Positions 17,562-26,213 of a stretch of 64,000 bases of DNA are shown one piece after another. The notes beneath the pieces are model-generated. The model worked only from the letters and a program-made list of their open reading frames with translations, had not been told where the DNA came from and searched no databases. The stretch is from Faucicola tetraodonis. GTDB lineage: Bacteria > Pseudomonadota > Gammaproteobacteria > Pseudomonadales > Moraxellaceae. The DNA is taken from assembly GCA_032017425.1 (NCBI GenBank), contig DALZPW010000001.1; one strand, given 5' to 3'. Position 1 is the stretch's first letter. The number at the start of each line of letters is the position of its first letter. The position numbers were made by a program, and so were the translations under genes.

Positions 17562-18053
17562 TCACTGACGATTTAGTAAATGCTGATTGAGCTGTGCAAT
17601 CACCGCTTTGTCGCCTAACTGATTGATACTGTCACGAATTTTTGGAATCGGCTCGGCAGCAATCGGCTGACTATCAAATAGCTTTAACAACCGCAGTTGT
17701 AATGCTGGCTCACCTTGCTCAATGACAATATCTACGAGGGTAGGCACATCAAATGGCAAATCCGAAGTTGATTGTGCCATTGCCACCGCATGATAAGCGC
17801 CATGTGGATCTTGGTCGGTTATGATACGGGTATTTACCGCTCTGTAAGCTTTTTCTGAGGTACCGCCTAAGACATTGATTTTGTGTAAACAGTTGAGCGC
17901 AGAATTGTTTTGTAATTGTGCAATAGCAATGATGTCTTCAGCCTGCTCTTGCAAATAGGCGCGTTTTTGTGCCAGTGCCTCTAATTGCTGCTCAGTCAGT
18001 GGCTCAGCGTTTTCGGCTTTTTTTAAGTTGGCATTAAATTGAATTTCTGACAT
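17562..18053 (-). CDS. Hypothetical protein, soluble and helical
   Basis: A 163-residue protein with no signal peptide and no family I recognise. Codon use and base composition match the neighbours, and AGGGG six to seven bases before the ATG makes translation credible. The first 50 residues are charged and helix-prone (LTEQQLEALAQKRAYLQEQAED). The C-terminal half has short amphipathic helices (VDIVIEQGEPALQLRLLKLF) that look HEAT-like, though too few to call a repeat. It diverges from the gene at 18180, with an FNR-type palindrome between them. Confidence 0.6.
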   Translation of the reverse strand: MSEIQFNANLKKAENAEPLTEQQLEALAQKRAYLQEQAEDIIAIAQLQNNSALNCLHKINVLGGTSEKAYRAVNTRIITDQDPHGAYHAVAMAQSTSDLPFDVPTLVDIVIEQGEPALQLRLLKLFDSQPIAAEPIPKIRDSINQLGDKAVIAQLNQHLLNRQ

Positions 18054-18131
18054 GGCTATCCCCTTATTTATATGGTTATTAGATAAGGGTTTTTTTTATA
18101 AAATCAAATCCGCCGGTTAAACGAGCACATT

Positions 18132-18145
18132 TTGATTGCAATCAA
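18132..18145. promoter_or_regulatory. Perfect FNR/ANR-type palindrome
   Basis: TTGATTGCAATCAA is a perfect 14-bp palindrome matching the FNR/ANR/CRP-family consensus TTGAT-N4-ATCAA with no mismatch. It lies 34 bp before the ATG at 18180 and 78 bp before the minus-strand ATG at 18053. A TATAAT at 18148-18153 sits just after it on the plus strand; at that distance a bound factor would more likely repress than activate that promoter. The TTGATT of the palindrome cannot be the -35 of this TATAAT (10-bp spacing). Confidence 0.5.
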
Positions 18146-18179
18146 GCTATAATGAATAAAAATGACAAAAGGGCGTGCT

Positions 18180-18605
18180 ATGTTAGTGTTAACAGTCAAT
18201 GCTGAACACATCAGTGTAAGGTTGCAAGATAACCTATGGGACATTGGGCTTACGCTAAAAGTAATTGCAGAGACATTGTACGCATTGCCACCCACCGAAT
18301 TGGCATGGGAAACGGCAATTATGCGCATAGAAGATGCTTTTTCACCGCTAAAACCCAGATTGCCCAAAGATGAATTATTAAAGGTGATAGGGGCAGAGGA
18401 TTTACGCTTGCTAGCGTTTGAGCAAGATGACAATGGCGGCTATATTCGGGCTGAGATACTAGAAAAAGCTTTTGCAGTGCTGGCGGGCTATCGCTCGCTG
18501 CAAGATTTGCCTGCTATGCCCAATGACCTAGCGTTTTATGCAAAGGTATTGCTATTACGAGAATGGGTACACCATTTGGATTTTGATAAGGTTTATTTGG
18601 GTTAA
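18180..18605 (+). CDS. Hypothetical protein, cytoplasmic
   Basis: A 141-residue protein with no export signal or recognised domain. The start at 18180 is preferred over the in-frame ATG at 18162 because AAGGG lies six bases upstream of it, while 18162 follows an AT-rich, -10-like stretch. The sequence is mixed helix (LWDIGLTLKVIAETLYALPP, LPNDLAFYAKVLLLREWVHH) with normal codon use. Its immediate upstream region carries a perfect FNR-type site, so oxygen-linked control is possible. A terminator follows 13 bp after the stop. Confidence 0.6.
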   Translation: MLVLTVNAEHISVRLQDNLWDIGLTLKVIAETLYALPPTELAWETAIMRIEDAFSPLKPRLPKDELLKVIGAEDLRLLAFEQDDNGGYIRAEILEKAFAVLAGYRSLQDLPAMPNDLAFYAKVLLLREWVHHLDFDKVYLG

Positions 18606-18617
18606 TTGTCATCAATA

Positions 18618-18650
18618 AAAAAATCGCCAGTACTCAACCAGCGATTTTTT
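18618..18650 (+). terminator. Bidirectional terminator, convergent with ppc
   Basis: Stem AAAAAATCGC (18618-18627) and GCGATTTTTT (18641-18650) with a 13-nt loop. A- and T-runs on both sides suit both strands. Confidence 0.7.
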
Positions 18651-18684
18651 AAAATAAGTAATTTAAGGCTGTTTTGAACACTTA

Positions 18685-21555
18685 CTAACCAGTATTTCTT
18701 AAGCCTTGGGCAATACCATTGATAGTTAAATGAACCAAGTTAAGCGCTGCGGTATAAGACGTTTCATTATCGCTCGTCGCTTCATTGGTGGTTTCAGTGG
18801 TAGACCTTTCATCAGTAGTCGTTTCATCAGCAGTTGCTTCGCGAAGTTGTTTTAATAAGGCGACTTGCAACCAGTTCAAGGCATTCAAATACGGCAAGCG
18901 TAGCGCAAGTGAGCGTGCCAATGTACGGTTATCATCCAGTAGCGTTTCTTTATTGGTGAGTGTCAACAAGGCTTTAAGGCTGCGATGATATTCTGCAGTA
19001 ATAAGTGCAAAAATAGCGTTGGCTTCAGTGGTATTGTTGGCAAGCTCAACATAGGCTTGGGCGATTTCGATATCGGTTTTCGCCATCACCTGTGCCATAT
19101 TTGATAACATGGCTTGCATAAAGGCGCTGTGTTGGGCGTTGTGTTGCAGTTTTGCTAAGTTTTCTGGGTTATCTGCAATCAGTTTTTCGACTGCGGTGCC
19201 AAAGCCATACCACGCTGGCAGCATCAAGCGATTTTGCATCCAAGAAAATACCCAAGGAATCGCGCGCAAATCTTGAATACGTGCCAAAGACTTGCGGCTA
19301 GCAGGACGTGAGCCAATATTTAAACTGGCAATTTCTTTGACCAAACTTGTCTGCAAGAAATAGTCAATAAAATACGGCTGAGTGATAAGCGCGCGATAGC
19401 AATTAAAGGCTTCATGCGATAATTGATTCATTAGGTCGCTATCAGGGCTTTCGCTATGGCTTGGCAATAGGCTCGCTTTTAGCGTTGCAGCAATCAGCGT
19501 CTCAAGGTTGCGTTCCGCGTTGCCCGCATCGGCATATTTTGCGGTAATAACTTCCCCTTGCTCGGTAATACGGATTTGACCATCCACTGAGCCTTCTGGT
19601 TGTGCCAAAATCGCTTCAAATGACGGACCACCACCACGACCCACGCTACCGCCGCGACCGTGGAATAGACGCAGCTGAATGGCATATTTTTCTGCCATTT
19701 CGACCAGCTGAATTTCAGCTTGGTATAGCGACCATTGACTGGTGACATAACCGCCATCTTTGTTACTGTCTGAATAACCGAGCATAATCTCTTGTAGATT
19801 GTCACGACTGGCTAGCACCGATTTGTACCAAGGTTTATCTAGTAACTCACTCATGATGCGGGTACTGTTTTGCAGCGCTTCAATGGTTTCAAACAAAGGT
19901 ACGATATTGATACGGCTCACGGGTACGCCATCTTTGACCAATAATAGCCCTGATTCTTTCAATAATAACGCCAATGCCAACAAATCACTTACTTGTTCCG
20001 CATTGGAGATAATGCTTTGGGTAATCGCTCTGTCACCAAAGCGATTTTTGATATCGGCTGCGGCCTGAAAAATCTCTAGCTCACGCTGGGTTTGTGGCTC
20101 ATAAGTGATATAGGGGTTGTATAAAGGACGCGCAGTTGCCAATTCACGCAGTAGCACACGTTGACGTGCGGATTCAGACAAAGAAAGATAATCTTCCAAA
20201 TCGGCATGTTTGAACAAATCGTGAACCGTTTCGGCATGAATCCCTGAAAACTGGCGCAAGTCCAATGGCATCAAATAAAAACCAAATACTTCCACCGCGC
20301 GGATGATATCGGTGAGTCGTTCGTTAGCCAGTAACTCACTGCCATTATCCACCAATGACTGATAAACGACGTACAAATCATCTAAAAACTCGTCACAATC
20401 AGCGTAGGGCTCACTAAGTCCAAAGCGACAACCGTAAGACAAATCAAACGTATGCGAGGTAGCGACTAAACGTGACGAGATAAACCCGATGGCGCGGCGA
20501 TAAGGCTCTTCTTCTCTAGAGATATTATCTTCTTTGGATTGCTCGGAGAGTGCCAGTACCGCATCGCTCACTTTCACATGGCGGATAGATAGCGGCAACT
20601 CTTGATATAGCTTGCCCAGTTGGTCACGATAAAAGTAAAACACCGTCGCCGCTTGGCGTTTGAACGCATAGCGAAGGGTATCGGCTGACACAAACGGATT
20701 GCCGTCACGGTCGCCACCAATCCAACCACCGATATTAAGTAAGTTTGGCATGTCAGTGTCGGGGAAACGCTCTTTTAACTGATAATCTAATTTGCGATAC
20801 AGACTTGGCAAGGCTTCAAAAAAACTTAAATCAAAATAGGCAATGCCATTGTCGATTTCATCTTTGACAGTAATTTTAAAATGGCGGGTTTCATTGGTTT
20901 GCCACTGCGACAATAACGTGGCTTCTAGTTGCTGCTCGATACGATGACGTTGGTAGCCAATCGCAGTGTGGTATTCCTCAAGTAAAGCACGGATTTGACG
21001 GCGCAGTGATAAAATCGTTTGACGCTGTACTTCGGTCGGATGCGCGGTCAATACCGCACTGATAAAGGTATCATCAAGCTGTGCTTGCAACTCATCGCTG
21101 TCAATCCCTTGGGCTTTTAATTCATCAATCACATGGGCAAAACTACTTTTTGAGGCAGATTCGTCTTGTTCGTGGGCAAGGCGGCGGCGCTCATGGTGCA
21201 TGTCTTCGGCGATGTTAAACACTTGCGCAAATAAGCCGCAAGCCCGAATGAGATTCTTGCGCTGTTGATGGTTGAGCGTTGGCAAAATGGCTTGAATAGT
21301 CTGCTGGGGGTCTTCGCCATTTAACAGTTTATTAATGGTTTGTTTGACCGGTTCTGAGGTTTGCTGCTCAACGACCGTTATCAGCACGCGGCTAAGTAAC
21401 TGGGTGTCCGCTAGCAAAGGTGAGTCTTTATCACTATCGATAAGCTCAACGAGTGCCGTATTTGACGGATGCGAGTTTAAAGGGGTTAAGCTTAAAACGT
21501 GAGGCGGTGCAAGGCTGTTTTCATTTTCAGCTGGGTTGGCGTTGGTCTGGCTCAT
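18685..21555 (-). CDS. ppc: Phosphoenolpyruvate carboxylase
   Basis: Carboxylates phosphoenolpyruvate to oxaloacetate, refilling the TCA cycle. The 956 residues are slightly longer than E. coli Ppc (883), partly through an N-terminal stretch of about 60 residues and a Thr/Glu-rich insert near the C-terminus (ATADETTTDERSTTETTNEA). The catalytic His is in VLTAHPTEVQRQT, followed by GGWIGGDRDGNPFV, the lysine motif GYSDSNKDGGY, and FHGRGGSVGRGGGP. The chain ends in GLRNTG, the conserved C-terminal tetrapeptide region. A promoter with an extended -10 lies at 21586-21614. Confidence 0.97.
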   Translation of the reverse strand: MSQTNANPAENENSLAPPHVLSLTPLNSHPSNTALVELIDSDKDSPLLADTQLLSRVLITVVEQQTSEPVKQTINKLLNGEDPQQTIQAILPTLNHQQRKNLIRACGLFAQVFNIAEDMHHERRRLAHEQDESASKSSFAHVIDELKAQGIDSDELQAQLDDTFISAVLTAHPTEVQRQTILSLRRQIRALLEEYHTAIGYQRHRIEQQLEATLLSQWQTNETRHFKITVKDEIDNGIAYFDLSFFEALPSLYRKLDYQLKERFPDTDMPNLLNIGGWIGGDRDGNPFVSADTLRYAFKRQAATVFYFYRDQLGKLYQELPLSIRHVKVSDAVLALSEQSKEDNISREEEPYRRAIGFISSRLVATSHTFDLSYGCRFGLSEPYADCDEFLDDLYVVYQSLVDNGSELLANERLTDIIRAVEVFGFYLMPLDLRQFSGIHAETVHDLFKHADLEDYLSLSESARQRVLLRELATARPLYNPYITYEPQTQRELEIFQAAADIKNRFGDRAITQSIISNAEQVSDLLALALLLKESGLLLVKDGVPVSRINIVPLFETIEALQNSTRIMSELLDKPWYKSVLASRDNLQEIMLGYSDSNKDGGYVTSQWSLYQAEIQLVEMAEKYAIQLRLFHGRGGSVGRGGGPSFEAILAQPEGSVDGQIRITEQGEVITAKYADAGNAERNLETLIAATLKASLLPSHSESPDSDLMNQLSHEAFNCYRALITQPYFIDYFLQTSLVKEIASLNIGSRPASRKSLARIQDLRAIPWVFSWMQNRLMLPAWYGFGTAVEKLIADNPENLAKLQHNAQHSAFMQAMLSNMAQVMAKTDIEIAQAYVELANNTTEANAIFALITAEYHRSLKALLTLTNKETLLDDNRTLARSLALRLPYLNALNWLQVALLKQLREATADETTTDERSTTETTNEATSDNETSYTAALNLVHLTINGIAQGLRNTG

Positions 21556-21585
21556 GACTTTTCCCTTATTTGCTTTAGTCTAAAA

Positions 21586-21614
21586 AGTGTAACAGGACAA
21601 TTATGTTAGCACAA
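21586..21614 (-). promoter_or_regulatory. Probable ppc promoter
   Basis: On the minus strand TTGTGC (21614-21609), 17-bp spacer, TACACT (21591-21586), with TG one base before the -10. The predicted leader is about 24 nt. Confidence 0.5.
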
Positions 21615-21688
21615 ACTATCATCACCATAAGAAATACTAATCGTTAAAAATTCGAAATATAAAAAATTTAAAATTAATCTGACGAGAC

Positions 21689-21717
21689 TTGACGTTAGCG
21701 AGTCTATTTGCTATATT
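21689..21717 (+). promoter_or_regulatory. Strong sigma-70 promoter of the prpE-mmsB operon
   Basis: TTGACG (21689-21694), exactly 17 bp, TATATT (21712-21717), with an extended -10 TG at 21709-21710. The start is predicted near 21724, about 165 nt before prpE. Confidence 0.65.
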
Positions 21718-21723
21718 CAAAAC

Positions 21724-21738
21724 GATACAAAACGTATC
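21724..21738. promoter_or_regulatory. Operator-like inverted repeat at predicted +1
   Basis: GATAC (21724-21728), AAAAC, GTATC (21734-21738). Its position over the transcription start would suit a repressor, possibly of the TetR type. Which protein binds is unknown; candidates in the window are the PAS-LuxR protein at 23931 and the IclR protein at 31847. Confidence 0.4.
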
Positions 21739-21740
21739 AT

Positions 21741-21812
21741 TTGAATTTATAAAATGAATTCAAGGAGTGAATTCATGCAATGAGTACAATGATAGGCTTT
21801 GCCAAGCAATAA
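21741..21812 (+). promoter_or_regulatory. Leader with competing hairpins and tiny reading frames
   Basis: TTGAATT (21741-21747) can pair with AATTCAA (21757-21763). The overlapping GAATTC (21756-21761) can instead pair with GAATTC (21769-21774), placing AAGGAG (21762-21767) in the loop. The site is followed by ATG-CAA-TGA at 21775 and an overlapping 10-codon frame at 21780-21812 (MSTMIGFAKQ). The arrangement resembles a translational or attenuation switch but is unproven. Confidence 0.35.
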
Positions 21813-21889
21813 GATATTTTGCCAACCTCTAAAAACCAAACCTGCAAGCGACTTTCACCATCCGTTAAGATTCTAGCTAAGGACAGCCA

Positions 21890-23872
21890 ATGAATTTCTC
21901 TGACTTATACAATCAATCCATCAACGACAAACAAGCCTTCTGGGGCGAGCAAGCCAAGCGAATCTATTGGCATCAACAACCTACCCAAATTTTAGATGAT
22001 AGTAAGCTGCCCTTTGCCAAATGGTTTGTCGGTGGGGAAACCAATTTGTGTTACAACATGGTCGACCGCCACCTTGAAAACCGAGCAGAGCAAGATGCCT
22101 TTGTGTGGGTGTCTACCGAAATCAATGCTGAAATGATTGATAATTACCCCAATATTCAGAAAGCTTTTAAGGCACTCGGCAACCCTGTTGAACTGTATAC
22201 CGACTATGCCAAACGCCGTTTAACTTACAACGATTTATACAAAGAAGTAAACTATTTTGCCGATGTGCTAAAACGTCATGGCATCGACAAAGGCGACCGT
22301 GTTGTCATCTATATGCCGATGATTTTGGAAGCAGCGTATGCCATGCTAGCTTGTGTGCGTATCGGGGCGATTCATTCAGTGGTATTTGGCGGATTTGCCT
22401 CGCATAACCTCGCTGTACGCATGGATGATGCCGAAGCCAAAATGGTGATTACGGTCGATGCAGGGCTGCGCGGTGGCAAGCTCATTAATTATAAAAACTT
22501 GGTCAATAAAGCGGTGGAAGAAGCCAAAGTCAAAACCAATGTGCTAGTGGTTGACCGTGGCATTATGCCATACACGGCTGAGCCGCACGACATCGACTAT
22601 GCCACCGAGCGGGCGATAAGTGCCGACAACAATGCCAAAGTCGATTGTGTTTGGCTAGAGTCCAATGCGCCATCGTATCTATTATATACCTCTGGCACAA
22701 CAGGCACACCCAAAGGCGTACAACGCGATACAGGCGGTCATGCAGTAGCCCTAGCCACCGCGATGGATTTTGTCTATAACGGTAATGCTGGCGAGACGTT
22801 TTGGGCGATTTCGGATATCGGTTGGGCAGTGGGTCATTCGTTTAGCATCTATGCCCCTTTACTGACCGGCATGACCAGTATCATATATGAAGGCTTGCCA
22901 ACCACGCCAAACCCGGGGATTTGGTGGCGAATTGTCGAAGCCAATAAAGTCAATATTTTGTTAACCGCACCGACAGGCGTGCGGATGCTACGTAAACAAG
23001 ACGAAATGTGGATGAGCCGTCACGATATCTCAAGCCTAAAATCATTCTTCTTGGCAGGTGAGCCACTCGATGAGCCAACGGCCGAGTGGCTAACAGGTCA
23101 CATGGGCGTACCAATTATTGACCACTATTGGCAAACTGAGTCGGGCTGGCCCATCCTAAGCCATGCCCCAAAATTTGCAGGCAATCCCGACCACAAGCCA
23201 CACAAACAAGGCACACCCGGCTATCCGATGTTTGGATATGACGCCAAAGTCATCAATGAAACCACAGGCGAACCCTGCCTAGCCAATGAAAAAGGCATGC
23301 TGGTGTTAACCGCACCTTTACCACCCGGTTGTTTGGCCACCGTTTGGCGAAATGATGAGCGTTTTATCAATGGCTATTTTTCACTACTTGATGGCAAACA
23401 ATACGCAACATCAGACTATGCGGTGATGGATGAATACGGCTACTACTATATTCTAGGGCGAACCGATGATGTCATCAATGTGGCAGGTCACCGTTTGGGT
23501 ACCAAGGAAATCGAGGAAGCCATCGGTCATCACCCCGAAGTCGCCGAATCAGCGGTGGTTGGCATCCATGATGAGCTTAAAGGTGAGCTACCCATTGCCT
23601 TTTGTATTCTAAAAAATCATGACTTAGTAGCAGAAACCGAAAACCGTTTCCGCATTGAGCAGCAAATCGTGGGCGAGGTCGCAAGACAGTTGGGCGCCTT
23701 GGCTAAACCTGCGGCTATTTATTTTCCCAAAGCTTTACCCAAAACTCGCTCAGGCAAAATCTTACGCCGCTCTATCAAGGCACTGGCGGAAGGCAAAGAA
23801 ACAGGCGACATGAGTACCCTTGATGACCCAACTGCGATTGAGGCGGTCAGACAAGCGATGGCGGATTATTAA
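21890..23872 (+). CDS. prpE: Propionate-CoA ligase (propionyl-CoA synthetase)
   Basis: Activates propionate with ATP and CoA to propionyl-CoA through an acyl-adenylate. The 660-residue sequence follows PrpE rather than acetyl-CoA synthetase: the opening FSDLYNQSINDKQAFWGEQA, the ATP loop YTSGTTGTPKGVQRDTGGHA (a PrpE-type variant), WAISDIGWAVGHSF, DHYWQTESGWP, and a C-terminal domain with GRTDDVINVAGHRLGTKEIE. The regulatory/catalytic lysine motif is PKTRSGKILRR. AAGGA lies six bases before the ATG. It is the first gene of an operon whose later genes make propionyl-CoA from valine. Confidence 0.9.
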   Translation: MNFSDLYNQSINDKQAFWGEQAKRIYWHQQPTQILDDSKLPFAKWFVGGETNLCYNMVDRHLENRAEQDAFVWVSTEINAEMIDNYPNIQKAFKALGNPVELYTDYAKRRLTYNDLYKEVNYFADVLKRHGIDKGDRVVIYMPMILEAAYAMLACVRIGAIHSVVFGGFASHNLAVRMDDAEAKMVITVDAGLRGGKLINYKNLVNKAVEEAKVKTNVLVVDRGIMPYTAEPHDIDYATERAISADNNAKVDCVWLESNAPSYLLYTSGTTGTPKGVQRDTGGHAVALATAMDFVYNGNAGETFWAISDIGWAVGHSFSIYAPLLTGMTSIIYEGLPTTPNPGIWWRIVEANKVNILLTAPTGVRMLRKQDEMWMSRHDISSLKSFFLAGEPLDEPTAEWLTGHMGVPIIDHYWQTESGWPILSHAPKFAGNPDHKPHKQGTPGYPMFGYDAKVINETTGEPCLANEKGMLVLTAPLPPGCLATVWRNDERFINGYFSLLDGKQYATSDYAVMDEYGYYYILGRTDDVINVAGHRLGTKEIEEAIGHHPEVAESAVVGIHDELKGELPIAFCILKNHDLVAETENRFRIEQQIVGEVARQLGALAKPAAIYFPKALPKTRSGKILRRSIKALAEGKETGDMSTLDDPTAIEAVRQAMADY

Positions 23873-23930
23873 TGGCAATTAAGTTGTCCACCAATAAGTT
23901 GTCAGGGCTTAAAAATCAGGGGCGATTGTG

Positions 23931-24539
23931 ATGGAAAATTATGCCGTACTGGCTTTTAAGCACGCGCCCACGCCGATAGTGGTATTAAGCTATCGGCGTA
24001 TCAAAGCGCTCAACGATGCCTTTGCCAATTTGTTCGGTTATGCGCACCATGAGCTACTCAATCAATCGATGCAAAAATTGTTTCCCAGTGTCGAAGATTT
24101 TGAAAAAATTGGCAAAGAAGCATTAACAGGTTTGGGATTACAGACCAATATGCATTACTGCGATGAGCGCTTTATGCGTCACAAAACAGGGGAGATATTT
24201 TGGGCAACCACCCACGGACGCACCTTAACCCCAGATGACCCCTTCAAACTGGCAATTTGGCATTTTGAAAAAAAACCGCAAGTATCGTCCGAATCCCAGC
24301 TCACCGCACGTGAAGCCCAAATTGCGCAGTATGTGGTCAATGGCTATACCTGTAAAGAGATTGGTAAGTTACTTGGTTTATCCCCTAGAACCATTGAAGT
24401 GCATAAAGCCAACTTAATGAAAAAACTGGGCGCTCGCAGCAAAGGTGAGCTGGCCTCAAAGATTATTGTCATTAACCCTATGGCAGCCGCCCAGCAAAAC
24501 CACTCTAGCAGAGCTACTCCAGAAAAACTACTTAAGTAA
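23931..24539 (+). CDS. PAS-LuxR transcriptional regulator
   Basis: A 202-residue cytoplasmic regulator. Residues 1-115 form a single PAS domain (VLAFKHAPTPIVVLSYRRIK, LFGYAHHELLNQSMQKLF, FMRHKTGEIFWATTHGRTL). Residues 120-180 form a LuxR/GerE helix-turn-helix (LTAREAQIAQYVVNGYTCKE, then LSPRTIEVHKANLMKKLGA). There is no receiver domain, so it probably senses a ligand or cofactor directly through PAS instead of being phosphorylated. The ATG at 23931 has AGGGG eight bases upstream. It lies between prpE and mmsA, so it most likely controls this operon, but the target is inferred. Confidence 0.82.
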   Translation: MENYAVLAFKHAPTPIVVLSYRRIKALNDAFANLFGYAHHELLNQSMQKLFPSVEDFEKIGKEALTGLGLQTNMHYCDERFMRHKTGEIFWATTHGRTLTPDDPFKLAIWHFEKKPQVSSESQLTAREAQIAQYVVNGYTCKEIGKLLGLSPRTIEVHKANLMKKLGARSKGELASKIIVINPMAAAQQNHSSRATPEKLLK

Positions 24540-24644
24540 TTAAGTATGATTGACAGTATCCCCCAACTCATTCACACTGTTTTGCAACGCGTTAACGCTA
24601 TCAAACGCTATACACCCAACAAGGTAAAAACAAGGATTGTTACG

Positions 24645-26138
24645 ATGACTACCCAAACTGTAAAACAACTCATCAACGGCGAATTTGTCGAATCAACCAC
24701 TAGCGAGTGGATTGACCTGACCAACCCAGCTACCCAACAAGTGATTGCCAAAGTACCCCAAACTACCTCCGATGAAATCAACCAAGCAGTCGCGGCGGCT
24801 GCAGAAGCGTTCAAAACCTGGCGCAAAACCCCAATCAACACCCGCTCGCGCATCTTCTTAAAATACCAACAACTGATTCGTGACAACATGGACGAGCTTG
24901 CCGCCATGCTCACCGAAGAGCAAGGCAAAACCCTAGCAGACGCTAAAGGCGATGTGTTCCGTGGTCTTGAAGTCGTCGAACATGCCTCAGGCATTGGCAA
25001 CCTGCAACAAGGCGCATTTATCGAGAACGTAGCGACTGGCGTGGATATGTATAATATTCAGCAACCACTTGGCGTGTGTGCAGGTATTACCCCGTTTAAC
25101 TTCCCCGCCATGATTCCACTTTGGATGTTCCCAATGGCAATCGCCACCGGTAACACCTTCGTATTAAAACCATCAGAACAAAACCCGATGGTCACCATGC
25201 GATTGGTAGAGCTGGCGCTCGAAGCGGGAATCCCAAAAGGCGTATTAAACGTGGTGCATGGCGGCAAAGACACCGTTGATGCTATTTGTGACCACCCCGA
25301 TATCAAAGCCATCTCATTTGTCGGCTCAACCGCAGTTGGTACACACGTCTATAACCGCGCCAGTCAAGCAGGCAAACGTGTCCAATGTATGATGGGGGCA
25401 AAAAATCATGCGGTCATTCTACCCGATGCCAATAAAGAGCAATGTCTTAACCAACTAGCCGGTGCCGCATTTGGTGCCGCAGGTCAGCGCTGTATGGCGT
25501 TATCCGTGGTGATTCTAGTCGGTGAAGCCAAAAACTGGGTGGGTGACATCGTGGAACGTGCCAAAAAATTGGTGGTGGCAGCCGGTAAAGATGACAAAGA
25601 CTTAGGACCTGTGATTTCTCAAGCGGCAAAAGCGCGTGTTGAACGTCTAATCCAAGCGGGCGCAGATGAAGGCGCACAAGTCCTGCTCGATGGTCGTGGT
25701 ATCAAGGTCGAAGGCTTTGAAAACGGTAACTTTGTCGGACCGACTATTTTAGATAACGTCACTACCGATATGACTTGCTATAAGGAAGAAATCTTTGGAC
25801 CGGTGCTTGATATCATGTACGCCGATAGCCTAGATGAAGCGATTGCCATTATCAATGCTAATCCAAACGGTAATGGCACGGCTATCTTTACCCAATCAGG
25901 TGCGGCAGCGCATAAATTCCAACAAGATATTGATGTGGGGCAAGTCGGTATTAATTTACCCATTCCTGTGCCACTACCGATGTTCTCATTCACCGGCTCT
26001 CGCGCCAGTAAGTTGGGTGACTTAGGTCCTTATGGCAAACAAGCGGTGCAGTTTTATACCCAAACCAAAACCGTCACCGCCCGTTGGTTTGATGATGAAG
26101 CCAGTAAAGGCGTTAATACCACAATTTCACTAAAATAA
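24645..26138 (+). CDS. mmsA: CoA-acylating methylmalonate-semialdehyde dehydrogenase
   Basis: Oxidises methylmalonate semialdehyde to propionyl-CoA and CO2 with NAD+ and CoA, the last step of distal valine degradation. From the ATG at 24645 (AAGGA eight bases upstream) it has 497 residues. The nucleophile is C283 in GAAGQRCMALSV. The segment MMGAKNHAVI shows the Asn typical of this subfamily where ordinary aldehyde dehydrogenases carry the general-base Glu. AGITPFNFPAMIPLWMFP and EEIFGPVLDIM are further signatures. A weak hairpin lies between this gene and the next. Confidence 0.95.
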   Translation: MTTQTVKQLINGEFVESTTSEWIDLTNPATQQVIAKVPQTTSDEINQAVAAAAEAFKTWRKTPINTRSRIFLKYQQLIRDNMDELAAMLTEEQGKTLADAKGDVFRGLEVVEHASGIGNLQQGAFIENVATGVDMYNIQQPLGVCAGITPFNFPAMIPLWMFPMAIATGNTFVLKPSEQNPMVTMRLVELALEAGIPKGVLNVVHGGKDTVDAICDHPDIKAISFVGSTAVGTHVYNRASQAGKRVQCMMGAKNHAVILPDANKEQCLNQLAGAAFGAAGQRCMALSVVILVGEAKNWVGDIVERAKKLVVAAGKDDKDLGPVISQAAKARVERLIQAGADEGAQVLLDGRGIKVEGFENGNFVGPTILDNVTTDMTCYKEEIFGPVLDIMYADSLDEAIAIINANPNGNGTAIFTQSGAAAHKFQQDIDVGQVGINLPIPVPLPMFSFTGSRASKLGDLGPYGKQAVQFYTQTKTVTARWFDDEASKGVNTTISLK

Positions 26139-26157
26139 TATAATTTTCAATGGCATA

Positions 26158-26185
26158 AAAGGCGTATTCATCGCGCCTTTGTTTT
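26158..26185 (+). terminator. Weak hairpin between mmsA and acyl-CoA dehydrogenase gene
   Basis: AAAGGCG (26158-26164), 9-nt loop, CGCCTTT (26174-26180), then GTTTT. It may attenuate or define an mmsA transcript end inside the operon. Confidence 0.45.
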
Positions 26186-26213
26186 CAACCAAATTTAAAA
26201 TTAGGGTCACGAT

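Larger units (their letters stand above)
21556..21889. other. Divergent control region between ppc and the prpE operon
   Basis: This 334-bp gap holds promoters for both sides, an operator-like inverted repeat at the predicted prpE +1, a leader of about 165 nt able to form two competing hairpins, and two tiny reading frames with a strong Shine-Dalgarno. No full gene is present. Confidence 0.6.
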
